This document shows positions 6,819-12,922 of a stretch of 15,810 nucleotides of DNA, in pieces. Each line of letters starts with the position of its first letter. Position 1 is the stretch's first letter. The translations under genes were made by a program, and so were the position numbers. Below the pieces are notes generated by a model. It saw only the letters and a program-made list of their open reading frames with translations, made no database searches and was not told the origin of the DNA. Source of the stretch: Mycobacterium sp. (lineage in GTDB: Bacteria; Actinomycetota; Actinomycetes; Mycobacteriales; Mycobacteriaceae); assembly GCA_025965815.1 (NCBI GenBank), contig JAOPWF010000728.1:1-15810 (forward strand), given 5' to 3'.

Positions 6819-6950
6819 TCAGATGTAGACAAGCAATGGGTGGTGGTTACGGCTGCGCTTTGCCCACCTCCGAGCGACAATGCTGTTCTAGCTGCGGAAT
6901 CAGCTGCCGTCACGACTGAGCGGGTGTTACACACACCGTCAGAACAGAGG

Positions 6951-7970
6951 TCACGACCGGTAGGTTTCGACATAGGACTGCCAATCCCACGTCGACAAGA
7001 ACTTCTTCGCGGCGCCATACCCCTTTTGGTACAGCGCCTCCCTTTCCGTCATGTCGATGTCGAAGTCGAGGAAGCCGACCTTGGTCGAGTCGACGCGGAT
7101 GGCGCGGACACTGACCCACGGCTGGTTGAGGTAGGCCTGATCACGACCGACGATCACGGTGGTGATGAGGCGTTCCAGCAGCGTCGGAGGTCCGAGCCGG
7201 TGCAGCAACGCCAGCGCCGGGATCACCTTGTCATTGCCCTCCGGCAGGTTCGGCAGCACCGTGACCCCGAAGGTTGGCCAGCGGGGTGTCTTGCCGTCGG
7301 TGCGGTCCAGCGAGTCGATCGGGAAGTTCGACAGCACTCCCCCGTCGACGAGGGTTGAGGTGACCCGAGTCTTCTTGCTGGCCAACGACACCGGTCGGTA
7401 GAAGAACGGAATCGACATCGACGCGCGGACCGCGTCGGCGACCAACTGCTTGTCCGGATTCAGGCCGTAGACGCGTTCGTAGTCCCACGGCAACCGGATG
7501 AGTTGACCCGTGGTCACGTCGGCCACCGTGACCACCAGGCGGTATCGCCGCTCTGGCGGGAGGCTCTTGTCGTCGAGGGCCAGATCCTTGAATGTGCTAA
7601 CCCCGTACTCGTTTTCGAGCTCACGCTGGATCCAGGTGTGCGCGAAGTCGCCCTTGTAGATGCCCGTGCCCCGCAGCAGGGCCAACCCCGGCCCTAGGAT
7701 CGGCACGCTTTCGAGCGGTCCGGGGTCGAGGAACTCCTTGTAGGGCAGATTGAGCGCTTTGGCCTTGAAGTCCGGGCCCGACAATTTGCCGTTCGCGGCG
7801 GCGGCCGCGCCGATGGCCGCGACGATCGAGCCGGCCGAGGTACCGGAGAGCCGGTTCGGCGTGTACCCGGCGTCCAGAAGCGCGACGACGGAGCCGACCA
7901 GGCCGATGCCCTTGACCCCACCACCCGACAGAACCAGATCCGCAGGCTTTGTCCCCGCCGACGTCGTCAT
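6951..7970 (-). CDS. Patatin-like phospholipase
   Basis: This 339-aa patatin-domain protein has its catalytic features intact: oxyanion loop SGGGVKG (15-21), nucleophile elbow GTSAG with Ser45, and catalytic Asp209 in VDGGVLSNFP. It should hydrolyse acyl ester bonds of membrane lipids through a Ser-Asp dyad. The hydrophobic start (ADLVLSGGG) is the first strand of the fold, not a signal peptide. The ATG at 7970 is preceded by AAGGGGG 7 nt upstream. The frame continues upstream of this ATG for 77 codons without a start codon (see the possible remnant at 8055-8201). The gene lies 206 nt upstream of the P450 gene on the same strand. Bacterial patatins include housekeeping lipases, virulence factors and defence effectors such as CapV; no cyclic-nucleotide synthase is visible in this window, so a defence role is open. 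Confidence 0.92.
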   Translation of the reverse strand: MTTSAGTKPADLVLSGGGVKGIGLVGSVVALLDAGYTPNRLSGTSAGSIVAAIGAAAAANGKLSGPDFKAKALNLPYKEFLDPGPLESVPILGPGLALLRGTGIYKGDFAHTWIQRELENEYGVSTFKDLALDDKSLPPERRYRLVVTVADVTTGQLIRLPWDYERVYGLNPDKQLVADAVRASMSIPFFYRPVSLASKKTRVTSTLVDGGVLSNFPIDSLDRTDGKTPRWPTFGVTVLPNLPEGNDKVIPALALLHRLGPPTLLERLITTVIVGRDQAYLNQPWVSVRAIRVDSTKVGFLDFDIDMTEREALYQKGYGAAKKFLSTWDWQSYVETYRS

Positions 7971-8054
7971 GTCGCACCCCCTTGCGCTTTCGGCGAGCCT
8001 ACGCGGAGAGTCTGACGCCGCTACCCGATTCCCAGCCGCCTTGCGAGACGCTCG

Positions 8055-8201
8055 CCCCTTGAAGCCCAGGACGTTCCCGTAGAAGACCTGCTCGGCATCC
8101 CAGAAGCTGTCCCAGTACGCCTCATTGCCCTCGGCCTGCCGGGCGATCTGTTCGGGGTGCGCGAGTCGTCGTAAACAATCGCCGGTGTAACACCGACGGT
8201 G
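8055..8201 (-). pseudogene. Possible remnant of a coding sequence
   Basis: The minus frame is open from the stop codon at 8202-8204 to the patatin start, but contains no ATG, GTG or TTG. In the part 8055-8159, 32 of 35 codons end in G or C by hand count, as expected for a real gene here. The residues look protein-like (HPEQIARQAEGNEAYW, then DSFWDAEQVFYG). Nearer the patatin gene this bias fades. The exact antisense frame also gives a plausible peptide ending at TAA 8172-8174 (VEDLLGIPEAVPVRLIALGL), reminiscent of a nitroreductase C-terminus. I cannot decide between the two, and both may be chance. Confidence 0.25.
8183..8195. repeat. Perfect palindrome CGGTGT-A-ACACCG
   Basis: The arms are 6 bp and perfectly complementary around a single A. 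The site is 212 nt before the patatin start and 191 nt before the 41-aa ORF. It could be a dimeric-regulator site for either gene. There is no direct evidence of use. Confidence 0.35.
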
Positions 8202-8298
8202 CTATTCGCCCGGAGGTTGACGAGGCGCTATGTCGTCCGCGCGGGCGGATTATTCGCCCTCGGCACAACTGTCGTCTGCATTTTGGCAATCGCAATCC

Positions 8299-8314
8299 GA
8301 GTGGTCCACTACTC
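8299..8314. promoter_or_regulatory. Candidate operator palindrome upstream of the 41-aa/334-aa unit
   Basis: GAGTGGT-CC-ACTACTC is a palindrome with one mismatch (6 of 7 arm pairs). It ends 72 nt before the ATG at 8387, nearly the same distance as its relative at 2640-2655 from the ATG at 2727 (71 nt). With flanks, 8294-8314 matches 2635-2655 at 18 of 21 positions. No clear -10 is seen at the corresponding place here (CGCAAT). Confidence 0.5.
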
Positions 8315-8386
8315 CATCCTGCCGGTAAACGCCGAGCCATGATGTCAACAGCCTTCTATGACAAGAACGAAGGAGGAAAAGATTAA

Positions 8387-8512
8387 ATGGTTGACAACAC
8401 AAGCCGCGAAATCACTGACCCGCCGCCGCCGGCCCCCACCAAAGGTCGCGGATCGCGAGCCCGGTCAGGGCCCGTCCGAGCGTGGGAGGTGAGGCAAGGT
8501 GACCGAGCTTGA
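8387..8512 (+). CDS. 41-aa small ORF with strong ribosome binding site
   Basis: The ATG at 8387 follows AGGAGG (8371-8376) with a 10-nt gap, the best Shine-Dalgarno in the window. The frame ends with TGA at 8510-8512, overlapping the start of the 334-aa gene by 14 nt in another frame. The peptide starts MVDNTSREITDPPPPAPTKG, then turns basic (GRGSRARSGPVRAW). It is proline- and arginine-rich and probably disordered. No family was recognised. It may be a translated leader that feeds ribosomes into the downstream gene, or a small partner protein. Its first-gene position parallels the 46-aa ORF of the S8 operon. Confidence 0.6.
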   Translation: MVDNTSREITDPPPPAPTKGRGSRARSGPVRAWEVRQGDRA

Positions 8513-9503
8513 CCCGCAACGCGTCCGTGAGGCCCTGATCGCCGCGCGGGACATGACGCGCGCGGCGGACGCGCGCAGCCTAGCCGGTGGCACTGCCACG
8601 GTTCAGCGGCTTCCGCAGAGCACCCGGGTACGCGCACTGGTCGCCGAGCGCCTTGCCCGCATCGGGCTCGACGCTGCGGCGGTCGAGCGCGAACTGGCTG
8701 CGGAACGCGCGGAAGGTCATCGCCGTCTAGGGGAACTCAAGGCTGACGCGGTCGCGCAGTCCGCGTCGCGGGCAGCTTCTCTGAGTCGCGTGGTCAACAA
8801 CGAGGTTACGGTCCTCGACGGACTGGAGGCCACCACCGGACCGGGGACGACGCAGTACCAAACCCTCGACAGCCCCGTCGAGATCTGGGCGACAGACGGC
8901 ATGAACCTCGAGTCGTCCACGATCGCGCCGTACAACAGCCTCGCGAAGGCCCGCTACGACGGCCGCTTCTACCACGAAGGGACAGGTGCGTGGTTAGAGA
9001 CGGTCGGTCAGGAACTGCTGCACTTCTATTACCTGTGGGGTAATCCCCGGCAGGACGCGTACGCGGTGCTCACCGTCAGCGCAATCCTCGCGCTCAACGG
9101 CTTCTGCTCGGCGCACTCGCGCGGCGGCCTCATCGAGGGTGGCGACGCGAGGCTGCAGCTGGATCCGACTCTCGACCTCGTGCGGACCTGGACGCAGCCG
9201 ATCTCCTCCGCCCCGCCACAGGTCGGCCAGTCGTGGCACGCGCTCGACATCACCGCCGACTCGACCGGCGTGTTTACCGACGACCAGACGACGTACGCCG
9301 TCGAGTTCCGGGGATTTCAGCTGAGCTACGAGCAGGCGATCGTGCCGCCTGGCCAGTACCTCATCATCGACGTCGCGCTGAGCCTCACCTCCAACTTTCT
9401 CGACGGCGAAGTGAGCGCGGACTTTGCGACGGGGCTGTTCTACGTGCTCAGCCCGTTCGTGCAGCTGGCTATCATGTTCCCTGATCCCGGCGCGATGGCG
9501 TGA
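8499..9503 (+). CDS. Hypothetical protein, 334 aa, coiled-coil plus beta-rich domain
   Basis: No known family was recognised. The GTG start at 8499 has GGGAGGTGAGG at 8484-8494, and the frame overlaps the 41-aa ORF by 14 nt, so translation is probably coupled. Residues 1-100 are Ala/Arg/Glu-rich and look helical, with a coiled-coil-like part at about 45-100. Residues 120-334 alternate hydrophobic and polar positions with many Gly turns and aromatic residues (RFYHEGTGAW, LLHFYYLWGN, GQYLIIDVALSL, GLFYVLSPF). This suggests a beta-sandwich or similar compact beta domain. There is no signal peptide, transmembrane helix or obvious catalytic triad. The upstream operator is shared with the DUF2235-like gene, which suggests joint control. 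Its stop is 131 nt before recC, which has its own promoter candidate. Confidence 0.8.
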   Translation: MTELDPQRVREALIAARDMTRAADARSLAGGTATVQRLPQSTRVRALVAERLARIGLDAAAVERELAAERAEGHRRLGELKADAVAQSASRAASLSRVVNNEVTVLDGLEATTGPGTTQYQTLDSPVEIWATDGMNLESSTIAPYNSLAKARYDGRFYHEGTGAWLETVGQELLHFYYLWGNPRQDAYAVLTVSAILALNGFCSAHSRGGLIEGGDARLQLDPTLDLVRTWTQPISSAPPQVGQSWHALDITADSTGVFTDDQTTYAVEFRGFQLSYEQAIVPPGQYLIIDVALSLTSNFLDGEVSADFATGLFYVLSPFVQLAIMFPDPGAMA

Positions 9504-9620
9504 TGGCGGCGCCCCTGCACCCCTGTTGATAGCCAGTCTCGTCCATTTCGCCGGCAAGCGCTGGCCCCCGCCGACGGCGCGAAGCGACAGATTACCCGCA
9601 GCGACGTCGGTGCGAGGTTC

Positions 9621-9626
9621 TATCGT
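9621..9626 (+). promoter_or_regulatory. Candidate -10 for a leaderless recC transcript
   Basis: TATCGT fits the mycobacterial -10 pattern TAnnnT and ends 8 nt before the recC ATG at 9635. No Shine-Dalgarno lies between them. The transcript could begin at or within a base or two of the start codon, as in many mycobacterial genes. No convincing -35 was seen. Confidence 0.4.
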
Positions 9627-9634
9627 GTGCGTCA

Positions 9635-12600
9635 ATGGCACTACACCTCCACCGCGCGGAGCGCACCGATCTGCTCGCCGACGGCCTTGGTGCCCTACTG
9701 GCCGACCCGCTGCCCGACCCGTTCGCCGAGGAGCTGGTCCTGGTGCCGGCCCGCGGTGTGGAGCGGTGGCTGAGCCAGCGGCTCTCCCACGTCCTCGGGC
9801 GCGGACAGGCGGCAGACGGCGTGTGCGCCGGGGTGTCCTTCCGCTCGCCGCACTCGCTGATCGCGGAAATCACCGGGACCGACGACGACGACCCCTGGTC
9901 ACCGGACGCGATGACCTGGCCGCTGCTCGAGGTTATCGACGACAGCCTTGGCGAGGGCTGGTGCACGACGCTGGCCACTCACCTCGGCCACTTCGAGGAA
10001 GGCGAGGAGAAGGAGTTGCGGCAGGGCCGGCGCTACGCGGTGGCGCGTCGCCTCGCCGGACTGTTCGCGTCCTATGCCAAGCAGCGACCGCAGCTGCTCG
10101 CCGACTGGCTCGACGGCAATCCCGGCGATCTTGACGACGACCTGCGCTGGCAGCCCGAGCTGTGGCGGGCGCTCACCGCGCGCATTCCGGCCGACCCGCC
10201 ACACGTGCGGCACGCCAAAACCGTTGCCAGACTGCATGAGTCGCCCGTAGGCCTGCCGTCGCGGCTGTCGCTGTTCGGGCACACCCGATTGCCGATCACC
10301 GAGATCGAGCTGCTGGAGGCCCTGGCCACCCACCACGACCTGCACCTCTGGCTGCCGCACCCCAGCAACGACCTCTGGCAGACGCTCGCCGACGAGCACG
10401 GACCGGTGCCGCGCCGCGACGACACCAGCCACCGCCGGGTCCACCACCCACTGCTGGCCACCCTCGGCCGCGATCTCCGCGAGCTGCAACGCAACCTGCC
10501 CATCGAACCGCAGACCGACGAATACCTGGGCGGCACCGACCAACCAGACACCCTGCTGGGCTGGCTGCAGTCTGACATCAGCGCCAACGCGCTGCGGCCC
10601 GACGGTCGAGTGCTGGCCGACAGCGACCGGTCCGTCCAGGTGCACAGCTGCCACGGCCCGGCCCGGCAGATCGACGTGCTGCGCGAGGTGCTGCTCGGCC
10701 TGCTGCAAGACGATCCGACGCTGGAGCCGCGCGACATTCTGGTGATGTGCCCCGACATCGAGACCTATGCCCCGCTGATCATGGCGGGCTTCGGCCTCGG
10801 CGACGTGATGCACGGCGCCCATCCCGCGCACCGGCTGAGGGTTCGGCTCGCGGACCGGTCACTGACCCAGACCAACCCCCTGCTCGGCGTTGCGGCGCAA
10901 CTGCTCGCCCTCGCCGGCGGCCGGGCCAAGGCCAGCGAGGTGCTGAACTTCGCGCAGGCCGCGCCGGTGCGGGCCAGGTTCGGCTTCACTGACGACGACC
11001 TGGAAGCGATCACCGCCTGGGTCCGGGAGTCGAATATCCGATGGGGCTTCGACCAGCGACACCGAGAACCGTTCGGCGTCGGCCAATTCATCCACAACAC
11101 ATGGCGTTTCGGCATCGATCGGGTGCTGGCCGGGGTGGCGATGTCCGATGATTCACACGCGTGGATCGGCACGACGCTGCCCCTCGACGACGTCGGCAGT
11201 AACCGCGTCGAGCTGGCCGGCCGCTGCGCCGAATTCGTCGACCGGCTGCACACCGCGGTGGAGTCGCTGACCGGCGAACGCCCACTGCGGGACTGGCTGA
11301 CCACGTTGACCGACAGCATCACCCTGCTGGCCCGCGTCGACGACAGCGATGCCTGGCAAATCAGTCAGGTGCAGCGGGAGTTCGCCGACGTCCTGGCCGA
11401 CGCGGGTGCGCGGGCCGACACCCTGCTGCGGCTGCCCGACATCCGGGCGCTGCTCGGCCGACATCTCGCCGGACGGCCGACCCGCGCGAACTTCCGCACC
11501 GGCACGCTGACCGTCTGCACCATGGTGCCGATGCGCTCGGTGCCGCACCGCATGGTGTGCCTGGTCGGGCTGGACGACGGGGTGTTCCCGCGGCTCGGTG
11601 TGGTGGACGGCGACGATGCCCTGGCCCGCCAGCCGATGACGGGTGAACGCGACATCCGCTCCGAGGACCGGCAGCTGCTGCTCGTCGCAATCGGCGCCGC
11701 CACCGAGAAGCTGGTCATCACCTACACCGGCGCCGACGAGCACACCGGCCACCGCCGTCCGCCCGCGGTGCCGCTCGTCGAGATCCTGGACGCCCTGGAC
11801 ATGACGACCCCCGACAAGGTGCGGGAACGCATCCTCGTCGAACATCCGTTGCAGCCGTTCGACATTCGCAACGTGAAGCCCGGCGCGTTGGTACCGAATG
11901 AGCCGTTCACCTTCGACCCGACCGTGCTCAAGGCCGCCCGCGTCGCCAGCGGACACCGCGGCTTGCAACCCAAGTTCCTGCCCGCTCCACTGCCGTCGCC
12001 GCCCCGTGAAGATGTCGCGCTCGCCGACCTGGCCACGTTCTTCAGGGACCCGGTCAAGGGGTTCTTCCGGGCGCTCGACTTCACGTTGCCGTGGGATGTC
12101 GACGGTGTCGAAGACGCCATCCCGGTCAACATCAACGCGCTGCAGGAATGGTCGGTCGGCGACCGCATGCTCAACGACATGCTCCGTGGCATGGACCCCG
12201 ACGATGCGCGCCAGGCGGAGTGGCGGCGGGGCTCGCTGCCGCCCGGACGATTGGGGTGGCGCAAGGCCGAAGAGCTGCGCGACCAGGCCGCCGAGCTCGC
12301 GGCCGCGGCGCTGCGTCACCGGCGGACCGAGTCGCGCGCTTACGACGTTGATATCGACCTCGGCTCGGACCGGCGGCTGACCGGGACGGTGTCGCCGGTG
12401 TTCGGCGACCGCACGGTGTCGGTGACGTACTCCAAGCTCGACGGTCGACATCTGCTCGAATCGTGGATTCGCCTGGTGGCGTTGACCGCTCACGATCGCG
12501 GCCGGGAGTGGACGGCGGTGTGCATCGGTCGGCCGAAGAAGGGCACCACGCCCGCGCAGCGGCTGCTCGGGCCGCCACACGAAGCTGTCACCGACGTGCT

Positions 12601-12922
12601 CCGCGACTTAGTGGCACTGTACGACGCCGGGCGGCGCGAACCGATACCGGTGCCCATCAAGACGTCGTATGCCTGGGCCCACGCGCGCTTCGCCGGCGAC
12701 GACCCGGTCCGCGAGGCGTCGTGGCGGTGGAAGACCGGGAGGTACCCGGCCGAGGACCAGGAGCCGGCGCACGTTCGCATTTGGGGACGTAACGCGCCGC
12801 TCGACGACCTGCTGACGCCGGTGCGGCCGGGAGAGGCGTTCGAAGGGGAAAGCACCCGGCTCGGAGCGTTCGCCGCACGACTCTGGCTGCCCCTGCTGCG
12901 AGCCGAGAGGGATCCGCACTGA
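9635..12922 (+). CDS. recC: Exonuclease V (RecBCD) subunit RecC
   Basis: This is a 1095-aa protein, very close to the length I recall for M. tuberculosis RecC. RecC is the non-catalytic subunit of RecBCD. It has a helicase-like fold without working ATPase motifs, splits the duplex ahead of RecB and RecD, and in E. coli reads Chi. The N-terminus (LALVPARGVERWL-like, about 35-48) and the segment TVCTMVPMRSVPHRMVCLVG near residue 625, followed by DDGVFPR, are typical of RecC. No Walker A motif is present, as expected. The gene ends with TGA overlapping the recB ATG by one base, so RecC and RecB are made in step. In mycobacteria RecBCD serves single-strand annealing, while AdnAB does the main end resection for recombination (established knowledge). 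No frameshift or truncation was seen. Confidence 0.96.
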   Translation: MALHLHRAERTDLLADGLGALLADPLPDPFAEELVLVPARGVERWLSQRLSHVLGRGQAADGVCAGVSFRSPHSLIAEITGTDDDDPWSPDAMTWPLLEVIDDSLGEGWCTTLATHLGHFEEGEEKELRQGRRYAVARRLAGLFASYAKQRPQLLADWLDGNPGDLDDDLRWQPELWRALTARIPADPPHVRHAKTVARLHESPVGLPSRLSLFGHTRLPITEIELLEALATHHDLHLWLPHPSNDLWQTLADEHGPVPRRDDTSHRRVHHPLLATLGRDLRELQRNLPIEPQTDEYLGGTDQPDTLLGWLQSDISANALRPDGRVLADSDRSVQVHSCHGPARQIDVLREVLLGLLQDDPTLEPRDILVMCPDIETYAPLIMAGFGLGDVMHGAHPAHRLRVRLADRSLTQTNPLLGVAAQLLALAGGRAKASEVLNFAQAAPVRARFGFTDDDLEAITAWVRESNIRWGFDQRHREPFGVGQFIHNTWRFGIDRVLAGVAMSDDSHAWIGTTLPLDDVGSNRVELAGRCAEFVDRLHTAVESLTGERPLRDWLTTLTDSITLLARVDDSDAWQISQVQREFADVLADAGARADTLLRLPDIRALLGRHLAGRPTRANFRTGTLTVCTMVPMRSVPHRMVCLVGLDDGVFPRLGVVDGDDALARQPMTGERDIRSEDRQLLLVAIGAATEKLVITYTGADEHTGHRRPPAVPLVEILDALDMTTPDKVRERILVEHPLQPFDIRNVKPGALVPNEPFTFDPTVLKAARVASGHRGLQPKFLPAPLPSPPREDVALADLATFFRDPVKGFFRALDFTLPWDVDGVEDAIPVNINALQEWSVGDRMLNDMLRGMDPDDARQAEWRRGSLPPGRLGWRKAEELRDQAAELAAAALRHRRTESRAYDVDIDLGSDRRLTGTVSPVFGDRTVSVTYSKLDGRHLLESWIRLVALTAHDRGREWTAVCIGRPKKGTTPAQRLLGPPHEAVTDVLRDLVALYDAGRREPIPVPIKTSYAWAHARFAGDDPVREASWRWKTGRYPAEDQEPAHVRIWGRNAPLDDLLTPVRPGEAFEGESTRLGAFAARLWLPLLRAERDPH

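Larger units (their letters stand above)
7971..8386. other. Intergenic region between divergent patatin and 41-aa/334-aa units
   Basis: These 416 nt contain no complete gene that I can support. From left to right they hold a possible decayed coding segment (8055-8201, minus), a perfect 13-bp palindrome (8183-8195), two copies of TATTCGCCC (8203-8211 and 8251-8259), and the candidate operator at 8299-8314. The sequence CTCGGCAC at 8259 also occurs at 2608, upstream of the related operator there. Confidence 0.5.

Noticed and set aside
5494..6828. 444-aa plus-strand open frame
   Set aside because: It is antisense to the P450 and ferredoxin genes, both of which carry complete catalytic motifs. 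Its Val/Arg/Asp-rich composition is that of a shadow.
6921..8195. GTGTAACACC present near 6925 (minus) and at 8186 (plus), as a possible pair flanking the patatin gene
   Set aside because: Hundreds of 10-base matches are expected by chance within a window of this size, and only the 8183 copy is a full palindrome.
8203..8259. Two copies of TATTCGCCC 48 bp apart
   Set aside because: They are only 9 bp long with no further shared flank, so not enough to call a repeat family or binding-site pair.
11153..12580. 475-aa minus-strand open frame
   Set aside because: It lies wholly inside recC on the other strand, with biased Arg/Gly/His/Val composition and no recognisable motif.
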